Positions 1-11,427 of a stretch of 64,000 nucleotides of DNA are shown here, in pieces. Under the pieces are notes generated by a model. It did not search any database. It had not been told where the DNA came from and worked only from the letters and a program-made list of their open reading frames with translations. The position numbers and the translations under genes are program-made. Position 1 is the stretch's first letter, and the number at the start of each line of letters is the position of its first letter. Source of the DNA: Dichetophora obliterata (taxonomy: Eukaryota; Arthropoda; Insecta; Diptera; Sciomyzidae); contig OY986436.1 in the NCBI GenBank assembly GCA_963920525.1, forward strand, positions 90,733,861 to 90,797,860, given 5' to 3'.

Positions 1-1170
1 TAGGTCGGTCGCGCAGTGATCGTGTTTTGGTCAACTTTACGGGATGAACTGTCAAAACGCCCAACCTTATAATTTTGAAATCATAATGTCGCGTTAGCAG
101 GTCGTGCATCTGTAGCTTAAATGATGCCACTGTACGCAGTCAAACCAAAAAAATTCCACAAAGTCTGAAAGTCCCAATCACAATGTGTATGGTGGAAGTA
201 CATGATGGCTGTATTTTTTTATTCATTTTGGCTATTCATATTTTCATAGCCCTCGCAATTAATAAATAAAGTATATGCTATATTATTTAACATTAATATT
301 ATACACGAAATTTAATTAAGGAAATATAAGGATTTTTAAATTTTTGTTTTTTTTTTATTTCAGTGAACTTATCAGCTTTATAAATAATATCAGCTATATA
401 ATAAAGAAAATAATTACAATTTGTTATGTTTAATTAATAAATGTTTCTGCATATCTTACCAGCGTAGTAGTTATAATAATATTTATATAATAAATAAACA
501 TCTGTATTATTTCTTATGTTACATTGCTGAAGATTAACAAAAACAATAGCAAACAAAAAATCGAAAGCAACTGATATCTATTTATATTTATATACAAATT
601 TACATACATATAAACAACAACAGCATCAACAACAACACAAGCAGCTACTGAAAACTATTCGCTTCAAACAAAGCAGCAACCAGAACATTAACAGCTACTG
701 ATGTTATGAATGATTTATCTTGTAAGAAAGTAAAAATTAAATCACATTCAATACAAACTATTTTGATAAAATAACAAATCCCATGCAAACACGTCTTTAA
801 TACTGCAACTCAACAATGCTCATAAATTAAGCTAACTCAATAAAAATACAACCCTGCGCCATCGGCAAATGTCAAACGCACGACAGAGTAGAACATTTCT
901 CAGCATGTTACGCTTTGCCCCTTCTTACGAGATTTACCTATATTTACGATACAAAGCACGATCAGAGCTTGAGGTCGAATTATGAACTGCTTCATAACAA
1001 CTCGTTGTTTCTACTTTAGCTGTCAAAGCGCGACCAACCTAACCCGCCTTTGCGATTCGGGTATTAAGATCTACTGCACCATAGCTTAACGCATTCACAA
1101 TAGAATATGTAGCATATATAATGTACAATCCTTTTAATATAACTTATCTTGTTATATACTGCAACATAGC
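1..1170. other. AT-rich stretch, no gene recognised
   Basis: I see no coding exon, RNA gene or clear transposon terminus here. The stretch is AT-rich with a small CAA/CAG-rich patch near 617-680. The beginning (about 10-125) and 1010-1095 share a flavour of words (unmethylated-looking CG words, 'tagctta'), but I could not align them convincingly. Confidence 0.5.
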
Positions 1171-1188
1171 TTCAGTTACTCAAACGGT

Positions 1189-1256
1189 GTTTGGATTTGA
1201 TTCTAGCGTGCTGAACTATCACTCGAAAGGGTGCAGGTTCGATTCTCACCGCTTTC
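1189..1256 (+). repeat. tRNA-like remnant with B-box
   Basis: The sequence GGTTCGATTCT at about 1237-1247 looks like a Pol III B box, and the preceding 45 bases could be a degraded D and anticodon region. The putative T-stem pairs poorly and no good acceptor stem is visible, so this is not a functional tRNA gene. A tRNA-derived SINE fragment or a tRNA pseudogene are the two likely readings. Confidence 0.25.
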
Positions 1257-1259
1257 ATA

Positions 1260-2069
1260 GAAATATTTTTAAAATTATATTCTCTTGTTGTAATTGACGC
1301 AAGCAAAAAGAGCAACAACAATTCTAAGAAATTGGTGCATGGAAAAAAGAGTCGTTTTTGAGATTTCACTCCAAGCAAATCACAAAATGAGAAGTAAAAA
1401 GCTTTGCTTCAAAACCTGAGTAAATTGCGTAATTGTATTAAAAAGACAGACATTGCCATCACAAAATTATTTTAAATTTTACAGAAATTTTAGATCCAAT
1501 AATGATAAGTGAATTTTTAATTTTTTAAATTGTGAAATTAAATTGTGAAATTAAACACTGGTTGTCAAATCAAAAATTAAACCACGGTCGTCATAAGCTG
1601 AGTATGTTTAATCCCTTACAATGTTGTTATTGCAAATTATGCAGCTGTATACTTACCGAACATACGCTGTTTACATCGCCAATACGGCGTTCATTGACTA
1701 CCACTATTATATTTTATGATAGTTATAGTGGTGAATTAAGGCATTCGGCCTCTCTAGGCTCGGCATTAGCGACGCCTCTAGTATATTATATTTTTTTTTT
1801 ACAATATAACAAAATTATAAAAATTGTATTTTTCGCTTCACAAAACACAAAAAAAAAGAGTTTCATTATGTGATCGTGCGAAATCATTTATTACATTTTC
1901 ATAACTTAGTTTTTGTATTATATATGCTTCAATATTTAAAAATGATAGCGCATTTAATAGCTCCTCATTCATAGTGGCCCGTAAATAGTTTTTAATTCGC
2001 TTAAATGTAGAAAATTAGCGTTTTCCTGAACAGTTTTTTTTTCCTTTTTTAAACTTTTTTGCCATTTTT
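1260..2069. other. Unassigned AT-rich DNA
   Basis: No gene is supported. The only local oddity is a 13-bp direct duplication near 1528-1553 and a slightly GC-richer patch near 1740-1782. Confidence 0.45.
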
Positions 2070-2830
2070 AGGTACTGCCTAGACATTTGCTACCTTCCCT
2101 TCCAACAAGATGGAAACATTCCTGTTCTGTAGGAGATGTTGAAAAGGTTGATCAAAGGCTGAGCCAACAAAGAACCACACATTTTAAACATAATTGCCGG
2201 TATTCCATCAGGACCGGAAGCTTTGTTTATGTTAAGATTTGTAAGGAGCCTTTTAACTGCTCTCAAATTTCTTGCATTGCAGAAGATTTACCTTCAACAA
2301 AGGGCAGTGGCTGATTGCTATCCTAAAGAGTAAAGTTTTATCCAAACAATCCAGTCAATAGGTTCGCTTTATTAGTCGAGTCAGAAGAGATATGGTCATA
2401 TTTTAAAAGAGTTCAAATCGATGACAATGCCTTATTCCTTAGTCTTTTAACAAATGTCCAACAATTTTCGCTCACTTGGGGGCAGAAAAGAAACTGTTCC
2501 CGAATGCAAGTTTCGTGCAGAAATGCCAGTTATGAAAGCCTTCCTCTGCACACAAGACTGCAATCCTGCAAGTCTGATTGAACCATGAATGATCTTTTGG
2601 TTTAATGTTTCTCATCTTATTAGAAATGAAAAACCTCATACCCAATAAAATAATTGCTTGTACCACGGCAGTGTGGCATTCACATTTCTATCAGCTAAAC
2701 ATAATTTCCAATTGAAGTTGTGATAAAAGTTATTTAACGCAGTCCAATTTGTATTTCCATAAAACCATGCAGTCCATGCAGTAAATAAATTCACAATGAT
2801 ATTTATACATTTGGATATACATTGCAAAGA
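2070..2830 (-). pseudogene. Non-LTR retrotransposon EN-RT linker fragment (degenerate)
   Basis: Read on the minus strand from about 2830 down, frames with stops encode pieces such as NTNWTALNNFYHNFNWKLC, then DHSWFNQTCRIA, then a stretch near 2090-2300 resembling the start of the RT domain of Jockey/CR1-type elements (remnants of a 'GPDGIP..VLK' motif, then a 'FPxxWK' region). The order fits the linker between endonuclease and reverse transcriptase followed by early RT. Several frame changes and stops show that it is dead. The same fragment, on the opposite strand and diverged, occurs at 13670-14640. Confidence 0.6.
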
Positions 2831-2835
2831 TCGCT

Positions 2836-3560
2836 TATATTAATATTATTTATTTTTAATTTTATATTTTGTTTCTCTTCTTGCAATAATATTGTAAGTC
2901 AACTTTTTAAATGAACGAAAAACTTTCGAAAACGAAACTTGAAGTTACTTTTGAAATAAGCTACGATATTGTTTTGTAGTCCTTTAGATTTTTCTACCAT
3001 CAAAATGATTCTGCCCTCTAAATACACTCAACAAAACATTTTAAAAATTTTCCGATTCAGTACCCTCATTTTGTATTCCATAACACCTTATATTAAGTCA
3101 AAAAAACCAAAAATGCATTAATTGTATTACGTTATTAATTGATTAATTTTTAAATTACCGCCAATGACATGCCCATGGTAAAGTAATAGTAAAAAGTAAA
3201 TAATTGCACGAGACTTTTGCAAAATTTTATTCATTGCCTGTAAGCGAATTTTTTGCTTGTAAGTTTTCCTTAAACATTTGTTGCTCAACATTTAGCCTCA
3301 AATTCTTGCTCAAATTTACAGCACTCGTCGCACTAGTTTATTGATTTATATTAAGTTTCTTTAAAAATTAGCTACGAAAATATTTTGCCGCCTTGTCAAT
3401 TCTGCTGCAACCATATTGACTCCGTTCCTAACTTTTTGTTTTCCCTCAAAATTGTTAAGCCCTCAAAAAGTTTGCCGCCCTAGGCCCCAAGACCAGTACT
3501 GCAAATGCCCAATGTCATTTTCTCAACAAGTATTCTCACATTTTAAATATCAAAAAATTC
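2836..3560 (-). repeat. hAT-like repeat fragment, inverted copy of 10921-12020
   Basis: The minus strand matches the plus strand of 10960-12020: the 'ccctaggccc / gccgccct' terminal-region words at 3470-3490, the 'tgccgccttgtcaattctgctgcaacc' region near 3390-3415, and the segment 2880-3040 that mirrors 11830-11990. It lacks the 11.4-11.8 kb MITE, so that MITE inserted after the copies separated or only in one lineage. It has no coding capacity. Confidence 0.6.
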
Positions 3561-4894
3561 GACTGTACGATAATAAATTTAACACTACTTGTAAAAACTA
3601 TTGGATATTGTTATTCCTCAATATTTCAAGTTTTTATTTTGGAAATAGCGAATGAAAACTAATAATTTTTAAAGTGCAAAAGGTAATTTCATCTTTCTAA
3701 AGACAAAAATTAATGACGGAATCTTGCTAAAATTTGAAAGGCTGATGCAGCTGTAAAAAATTTGTAAAATAATGCTTTCAAGCAACTTCAAGTTACTTGA
3801 ATCGCGTAAGGAAAGAAACCTAATATAATCAAAAAACCGCACCTGCTGCAAGAAGAAGGGTTGTTCACTTATTACAGTATGGTCCGATCGTCAATCGATA
3901 TTTTTTGTACCTTACAAGCCATTTAGAATTCAATAAACTGTACACATATTTGAAACAGTAAAATAATTGAAACAAAGAACTTTTTTTTTATTCAGGTACC
4001 AACACCATGTGAGATTGTGTGATTATTAGTATTGATGAAAATTTAACTGGAATTTGAGTAAATATTTACATTTATATTTCAATATTCTGTATCATCCTCA
4101 ATAAAAGCAAATTTTGTAGGAATTCTCAAAAACACTTAAACACATCGAATGACGCTGTGGGCGGTATTGTGAACAAGGAAGCGATCTATCGTAGGTACAT
4201 CTCCGCCTGATGAGGTTCATAAATATTACCAGAGATATTTATTGTTTTTGTGTTGTTTTTTTATTTTACTAGCCTCTTAGAACCTCTGAACACCTAGTAT
4301 ATTTCAATGTAAATAATAATGTGGGCCTGCTGGGTGATAGCTCCTCAATGAGTCAAATAATTTTTTCACTTATTTATTTATCCGTTTATTGCTTTTTATT
4401 TATATTTATTTTCATTTGTATTTATTTGGTGGCGCAAATGATTGTTGTTTGTTTTTTATATTTCGTCGATAAGTCGAATATTAAGCCAAAGTGTAATAAA
4501 ACCGATCGATTCGATATTGAAATGCTACCTATACATCGCATGGTGCGATGTTCTATATAAGAAACAAATGAACGATTTTTATTTACTTCACCACTAGAAA
4601 GCATTTAAAATAGTTTTTAAAAACAATAACGATCTAGATGTTCTAAAATAAGACAGACACATTCACAATTGAGCGAGATCTTAACACCTCTCAATGTAAT
4701 CCGCATCCGTTGCACTCGAAAAGTGTACCCAAGAGTTTGGTTAACAGCTCACTGCTATGGACATGTGGTTTATGTTAGCAGCCACTGGTTTTTTTTTTTT
4801 TTCTTTGTATGTTTAACTGATTTTCCACACCTCAATGTAAACAAATGTGCAAAGAACGCGCCTTGATTGCCATATAATTTTTTCGTAAACAAAG
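3561..4894. other. No gene recognised
   Basis: AT-rich sequence. Open frames at 4321-4560 and 4669-4866 have low-complexity or hydrophobic compositional bias and no recognisable domain. I do not call them genes. Confidence 0.45.
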
Positions 4895-4899
4895 CGCCT

Positions 4900-4937
4900 C
4901 ACAGTACTTTGAGCCCATACAAAAGTGAGGAATAAAT
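4900..4937 (+). repeat. Left terminal signal of the RAG1-like element: CACAGTA - 22 bp - GGAATAAAT
   Basis: Heptamer-like CACAGTA lies at 4900-4906 and the 9-mer GGAATAAAT at 4929-4937, with 22 bases between them. The first five spacer bases (CTTTG) and a later CATA also occur at the other end. CACAGTA differs by one base from the V(D)J heptamer CACAGTG. The 9-mer is not the vertebrate nonamer. Confidence 0.7.
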
Positions 4938-5421
4938 ACAAGGAGTTGTTCGATCTTTACGAAATTTGGCATGTTTATTATTTTTTGGCTGCTGATTTCA
5001 AAAATCGAATCAGATTTTATGTACATCAAGTATTTACGCCATAAATGAGGTTTAAAAATTAAAAAAAATTAAATTTCCCTATTTTCAATTAAATATTAAA
5101 ATTATAAAAACTTTTTAAAAAAAAAAATAAAAATATATTTTTGAAAAGTTTAGCGTCTTAACTTGTTAAAACTGAAAATTTTATGGCAATATCTTTTTTT
5201 AAAAAAAGAGATGCTTATAGTTTGAAATGCACTTTTTTCACGAAAATGGTACTTTTCATGTAAAAAAAATATGTTTTTGCAAAAAAAAATATTTTTTGTA
5301 ATTCTAAATTCACTTTGTATTATTAAATTAAATATTTTTTGTTTAATTGATTAAAAGAATAAAAATTAAAAACAAAATAAAAAAATTTATGCCAAAAAAT
5401 AGGTATTTAAGTAATATAAAC

Positions 5422-7489
5422 CTAAGTATCCTCGGTTCTTTCCGTTTCAATATAATAAAGCATATACGTATCTTCCTCATATAACTTGTTCTTGTATTTG
5501 ATTTTTCTTTGAGATGATAACAAAGGATCTGATGAAATCAGCAGATATGTCATCAGATCTCTATTTGTATTTTCCCGTGAGCTTTTCCTGGTATGGCTAA
5601 GACGAGCATATCGAATGTGTTTGTGGGAAGCCTCCAATGCTTCTTCTGATAAATTTCCTACAAAAATTAAAAAAAAATTGTTATTTATTTCTTAATATTA
5701 TTAAAGTTAAATATTACCTATAGGTAAATCGAAGAATTTTAAAACTTCACATCCATACATTAAAACTTTGTGGACAGAACTAGGCATATAATACAAAGGG
5801 TAAAGATCTAGGTGCAAATTACTGGTATCAAGAAGGAGCTTACTAAACTCATCAACTTTAATGTTTTTTCCACACGACAAAATCCTCAATATTAATGAGA
5901 AGTTATAAATTAGATCTTTGTTAATGCCAGTTATTTCCGCTGATACTTCGTAATTAACAAAAAACTTCCGTGCGGTGTTTCCGTCATTAGTGGTTCCAGA
6001 ACCCTGTTTAACTACGTCTATTAACAAGCCCATTTTTTCTCGAAAATTTCTTTGGATGCAGATTTTGTTTTCAGAGAAAATAGCTTTGTTCTCTTCTCTT
6101 ACTTGCCATATTTTAAATGGCAAACGATATGCTATGTGTATTAAACATTCGAAAAACCGAATCCAGCAGTGAAGCGTTGACAGTCCATATTTATAGGTAT
6201 TTATATTTGGAGGCTTATATAAATCCGTTTTATTCATTTCTGTTTTATTTATTACCGGACTAGCATTGCAAATGAAGCATCTGCTTGCAGAATTTGTTTC
6301 CGTTAGCGTATTTGCAACTGATCCATCGATCATTGTGCAGTGCATTTTATATGTTACCTCAACAGATTTTTCAGTTAGTTCAAAAATATCACACTCTAAA
6401 TGGCTTATTTGTCTATTGATATCTTCATTTTCTTTCACAACTAATGTCCGGTTTTCTTTTGCCAATAATATTTTGATGGGTCGACAGAATAAAGTAGAGG
6501 AGGGCTTACTGTTAACCCAAATTTCCTCTTTGGATGCGGAATCAATTAACCTTAATATAAAAATGGTCGTTTGTTATACAGATATATATAAATGTCGAAT
6601 TTTTTACTCACTTGATTGGGACGAATGCAATAAAAAATAAAAATTCATCGCTAAGTTCCTCTGAAGAAAATTTTTGTTTGTATCGACTGTGACCTGAACT
6701 GCCATCCATACCCCATTTGCAAATAAGAGTCATTTTATCTGTTGCATCTTTACAGAGCTCTAATACACTTTTAGCTGTAAACCGCAAAAGTGGTTGTAAG
6801 CGAACTTCTGCAGTACTTTCCGAAGCTTCAATAGATGGTACTAATCGTTTCTTAAAATTTTGTATTGCATACAAACTCGGAAATAAATTTTTATGATAGA
6901 CGTTGACAGTGTTGCGCAGAATATTATATTTTTCTTCCGAGAGATCCAAATCTAATTACAGTGACAAAGCCATTTGTACTGATAGACAATTTTGACTGTT
7001 AATATTCGAACCATGATTATTTTTTCTTGAAGCAAGTTCTGATGCATATTGTAATTCGTCTTCAGAATAATCAGATAATAAGTGAGCCACTTTCCTTTTT
7101 TTCATTTGTTCTGATAACAAATGGAACTCCTTTTCAGGCCTTCCGCGACTTCTGCTTGGTTGCTGAAATGTAAACTTTATTTTTAACTGCGCTAAAATTA
7201 AATGTTATTTTTACTTGCGTACATTATTTGGATCAGAAATAACAATTGCTTCGGCACTTTACCAATTGGAATACTTTTTAATAAGCTTTCTTTTACTATA
7301 TCCGCACTGCTTCCACTTCGTTTCCAATTGCAATATAAAAAACTTAATATTTTCATCAATTATTTCTTCACTGTATGGGATTTTACAAATTTTATCTTTA
7401 ACAAATGACTTCAAAAACAAATATTTATCGCGTGGACCGCCAGAAATCCAACAATTAAATAAATCGTTATTAGTGATAATTATTGGCAT
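5422..7489 (-). pseudogene. RAG1/Transib-like DDE transposase, four exons, two nonsense codons
   Basis: Exons on the minus strand: 7489-7223, 7162-6612, 6550-5718, 5657-5422. The introns are 60, 61 and 60 nt with GT..AG ends (GTGAGT donor at 6611; TTTTTGTAG acceptor at 5658), and every junction keeps frame. Motifs in order: an N-terminal region (exon 1), KWGMDGSSGHSRYKQ (first Asp), FCRPIKI, TMIDGSVAN (second Asp), CFIC zinc pair, LHCWIRFFE, FREKMGL, GNTARKFF, VHKVLMYG, LSEEALEASHKHIR (Glu). These run parallel to RAG1 (CTLC, LRKKMNL, GNFARKL, FHKTLAHV, SEGNESGNK). There are in-frame TAA codons at 7259-7261 (where I expect Leu after Trp) and 6956-6958. Everything after the second stop, including all three acidic residues, is open. 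The second His of the C-terminal zinc pair appears as Tyr (VHKVLMYG). It is likely an inactive copy; an N-terminally truncated product from the ATG-less core is possible but unsupported. Confidence 0.72.
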
Positions 7490-8011
7490 TTTAAATTAAA
7501 AATCTTTGTAATGTTTTCGCTGAGAAAAATACGGTAAAAACAAATATGTTGGCATTAGTAAGCATGAGAATGCCCTACATTTTAACATAAATAGTCATTA
7601 TTTATTTTTAACCTGTATTTAATAGCAGCATTTTAACAAACAATTACAAAAGAATTCATACTCCAATTACTTTTACTTTTACAACTTTTACAATAGATTT
7701 TCATACTCCAATTACTTTTACAAACATAATAAGTTAAAATCACTATTTAAAGAACCTCTTAAAAAAAACAATTTTCTTCAAACTGATACGTCTTATTTTT
7801 GAGCGTAGAGTACAATACATACAGATTACTTTAAAAATGATCTAAGTCTTAATTTTTTTAAAAGTAAACATTTAATGATTTAATAGAAATAAACATACTA
7901 GTTTTTTACCTAATGAAAACGATTATTAAAAAAAATGGACTTAGGTCATTTTCGAAATTAGTCACCCATAATATTTCAAAGGAGTAAACTCCTCACTACA
8001 TGCTACGTTTA

Positions 8012-8756
8012 TTAGAGGAAAATATGATTTTTTGACCATTTTTCAAAATACGATAACTCTAAAAGTCGGATAAAAAAGGTTAATATGTTTTGGAATTTTG
8101 AAAGAAAAATACATAAATAACAATATATTTGAAAATAAAAGAGATGTTTTTCGTTGTTTTTTTTAATTTGCCCTCAAAAATTGGAAATTTTTGGAAAATA
8201 TTTACAAAAAAATTTATTTTTTGGCGTATTTTAATTTTTTTACTTTCAGCTAAATTTTAAACATATTAAAATTTATTTATTTATACAGTATTTATCTTGA
8301 AGAAAAATCAAAAATAAAAAGAATTGGGCCAAAATTGCAATTTTGGCAATTTTTTCTTTGTAAGATGTGCAAATTACTAATTTCCATTAATTAAAAGAAA
8401 ATATGATTTTTAGACTATTCTTCAAAACGTGATAACTCCGAAGGGCGGACGCAGGCGGATATCAAATTTTGGAATTTGAAAGATAAATATGTATATTAAA
8501 ATATATTAAAAAAATTAAAGAGATGTTTTTTGATGTTTTTTTTTCTCTCAAAAATTGCAAATTTTTGAAAAATATTTAAAAAAATTTTATATTTGGACAA
8601 TTTTCATATTTTTAGTTTTAGCTTAATTTAAAATATATTAAAATTTATTTATTTTTACAATATTAATCTTGAAATAAAATCCAAAAACAAAAGAATCGGG
8701 CAAAAATTGCGTTTACAGCAATTTTTTCTTTGCAGGATGTCCAAAATCAAATATTC
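8012..8756 (+). repeat. Internal direct duplication (2 x about 370 bp) in the RAG1-like element
   Basis: 8012-8384 and 8392-8756 align along their length: shared words are 'aaaatatgattttt', 'cgataactc', 'agagatgtttttt', 'attaaaatttatttattt', and the ends 'gcaattttttctttg'. Divergence is substantial, so the duplication is old. It has no coding potential. Confidence 0.65.
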
Positions 8757-8898
8757 CACAACAATCAATGCATAAAAATGGTTGACTTTAAGGAGCTGTA
8801 GAGTCTACAAAAATTGTTCAATTGGCATTCTTCTTAGTGGAAGTATTTCCAAAAAAATGGTACCAATTTTGTTAGGATCTGCCACAACAAAAATCTTG

Positions 8899-8926
8899 AT
8901 TTATTCCTATGAGACAAAGTACTGTG
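8899..8926 (-). repeat. Right terminal signal of the RAG1-like element: CACAGTA - 12 bp - GGAATAAAT
   Basis: Read inward on the minus strand: CACAGTA (8926-8920), 12-bp spacer (8919-8908), 9-mer GGAATAAAT (8907-8899). The 9-mer is identical to that of the left end, and the bases just after it also agree (CAAG). The spacer is 10 bp shorter than at the left end. Confidence 0.7.
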
Positions 8927-8931
8927 CACCT

Positions 8932-9596
8932 GCCTTATTGTTGGCTTAGGAGTGCGTTTGTTTTTTTTATATTTCATTAGTTTTGTTTTACGTGATCAAA
9001 AAAGAATAAAATTATAACTTGCGATTCCACTCATTTTGAATGTGAGCTTCTGGCCTTGGCACATAGTTGTAGCATTTTTTTCATTTGTAAGATCAGGTGG
9101 ATCGTTTTCAATAAGTCTGTTCCCGTACTCGTAATATTTAGTCCATTTTGCAAGTTGTAGTTCGAAAAGCATTCCTGTACTCGAAAAAATGGTAGTAGAG
9201 AGCGAAAGTTAGAGAGTTAAAAACTCCCCCTCCTTTTAGAAGTTAAAATTTTTAGTCGGAGACGTGGTTTATCTAGAGAAGGTAGTGCTAGGGCGGAGAG
9301 CCGGTGACCTGTCAAAACGAAGTTTAAAGCTAATACAAAATCTGCAACCGATGAAAATGCGATGAGAAAACAAAAATGTAAACAAAGATAAGCAGTCAAA
9401 GTTCCTTGTGTTTTTATAGACATATAAATTCAAAAATTACAGGATAGTAAACTTCAAAACTATTAAAGGAAAACAGTTAACTTCAAGCAGGGAGAAGTTG
9501 ACGAAGCCGTAAAGTCACTGTTGCTGCTGCCTAATCTTTGAACTCTTGGAATTGCCAAACTGCAAATAATTCCAAGTCGACGAAGTCACTGTTGAT
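8932..9596. other. No gene recognised
   Basis: Unassigned sequence, slightly GC-richer than average around 9220-9320. A degenerate direct repeat ending in 'gtcactgttg' (near 9510-9525 and 9585-9594) precedes the insertion point of the next element. Confidence 0.4.
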
Positions 9597-10591
9597 CAGA
9601 GCTGTAAAATCGGCATTCATATTCAGAATTTTAAGTACAACTGAATAACTACATTCAATGAATGCAAAATTGATTAATAAATAAAATTTTTAATCCGCAT
9701 TCATTTTAGAAAAAATGATTAATTATTAATTTTAATTATTCATTTTCGTTATTCAGAATACTAAATAATTTTTTTTATTCATTTTAATGCTATTCGCAAA
9801 GAATGCAATTCACAAAGGATTTCCGAATTTTCAATTATTCTTTTTTTATTCATTATTAATTTTTTATTCGTTATTAATTTTTTATTCATTATCCTTTTGT
9901 TATTCATTATTCTATTTTTTACTAATTTATATTCATTAACCATTATACATTTTTCATTCATTATTTATTTTTTATTCTTTAAACATTTTTTATTCATTAT
10001 TCATTTTTTATTCTTTATTAATTTTTTATTCATTTTGGTCCCAAGCCATAAATAAAAAATGAATAACAATTGAATAAAGAATAAAAAATGAATAATGAAT
10101 AAGAAATGAATAATGAATAAAAAATTAATAATGATTAAAAAATTAATAATGAATAAAAAATAAATAATGAACAAAAAATGAATAATGAATAAAAAATTAA
10201 TAATGAATAAAAAAAGAATAATGAATAACAAATGAATACTGAATAAAAATAAATACTGAATAAAAAATTAATAATGCTTAACAAAAGAATAATGAATAAA
10301 AAATGAATAACGAATAAAAAATTAATGACGAATAAAAAAAGAATAACTGTAATTTCTGAAATTCTTTGTGAATTGCCTTCTTTGTGAATAGCATTCAAAT
10401 GATTCATTATTCTGAATAACGAAAATGAATAGTTGAAATGAATTATTAATCATTTTTGTAAAAATGAATGTGGATTAAAAATTTTATTTATTAATCAATT
10501 TTGCATTCATTGAATGCATTCTTATTTCGATATTCACTAATTCACTTTTTTGTGAATAAAATCAAATTGAATGCATTCTTTTACAGCTCTG
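9597..10591. mobile_element. hAT-type foldback element with long inverted arms
   Basis: Termini are CAGAGCTGTAAAA (9597-9609) and its inverse (10579-10591). The flanks CTGTTGAT (9589-9596) and CTGTTGGT (10592-10599) form an 8-bp target duplication with one mismatch, the size expected for hAT. The two arms of roughly 430-500 bp are inverted copies of each other around a short loop near 10036-10050 ('ggtcccaagcc'). Each arm holds many imperfect repeats of 'aataatgaataaaaaatg' type. No coding capacity; the long minus-strand frames here are artefacts of the repeat. Confidence 0.75.
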
Positions 10592-11427
10592 CTGTTGGTG
10601 CAGCTCACTCAACACTGTTTCAATTTTTAAACAACGGCTGTAGCTTAAGCGAAAATGATTCTTGCTTGAGCCAATAATGAAGTGGACGTGGACCTAATTC
10701 TAAGGAACGCTGTCATGTAATAACAATATATAAATAAACTCACTTTAAATCGGATTTACTAAATTTTATTAGCACTCACCACAACACAGTGGTCAATTCA
10801 ATAGGTCAAAGTTTTTTTTGTTTGTCTGTTCTTCATTCGCAAAATAGCTGACTTTGACAGTTGTGGTCACTTTGAAAGAGAGCACGTTCAGCCCTAACAC
10901 TAGTCCAGTTATATCATGGTCAGTACTGGATTTAGACCTAGGCCCGTGAGGCCCAGTCCTAGGGCGGCAAAATTTTTGAGGGTCTAACTATTTTGATTGA
11001 AAACAAAATGTTAGGAACGGAATCAATTTGGTTGCAGCAGAATTGACAGGGCGGCAAAATATTTTCGTAGCTAATTTATTAAATAACTCAATATATATCA
11101 AAAAAACTAGTTTGACGAGTGCTACAAATTTTTGGACGGCCAAATGTTGAGTGACAAATGTTTAAGGAAAACTAACAATTGAAAACTTCGCTTACAGGCA
11201 ATAAATAAAGTATTGTAGAAAACTCGTGCAATCGATTATTTTTTTGGTTACAGAAAGTTTTACTTTAACCTGAATCACCCGGAGTAAATTTTTTTTTAAA
11301 TTTTCGGAATAACCTATTAACGCAAATATAAAATGTTTTAAACTACAATAAGCACAGTTTAAGTGTTTGTACTTGCGTTGCTATATGGCAACGACAGGGT
11401 GTTTCGGGTTAACTTAGACATTAGAGA

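Larger units (their letters stand above)
4900..8926 (-). mobile_element. RAG1/Transib-like DNA transposon, 4.03 kb, complete at both ends
   Basis: The ends are inverted copies of CACAGTACTTTG (4900-4911 and, inverted, 8915-8926). The flanks are CGCCT (4895-4899) and CACCT (8927-8931), a 5-bp target duplication differing by one base. A GC-rich 5-bp duplication and a terminus beginning CAC are the hallmarks of the Transib/RAG group. The inside carries one spliced minus-strand transposase gene (5422-7489) with RAG1-like zinc-binding and DDE motifs, plus about 1.4 kb of AT-rich non-coding sequence with an internal duplication. The superfamily assignment is from motif memory; a profile search would settle it. 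Confidence 0.75.

Noticed and set aside
1189..1256. Functional tRNA gene
   Set aside because: The T-stem and acceptor stem do not pair well; only the B-box-like word is good.
9779..10407. Minus-strand hydrophobic or Lys/Asn-rich frames of 60-90 codons
   Set aside because: They lie inside the foldback arms and reflect the AATAATGAATAAAAAATG-type repeats.
9597..10591. CRISPR-like or bacterial repeat array
   Set aside because: The repeats are imperfect and inverted, and all context is eukaryotic; there are no unique equal-length spacers.
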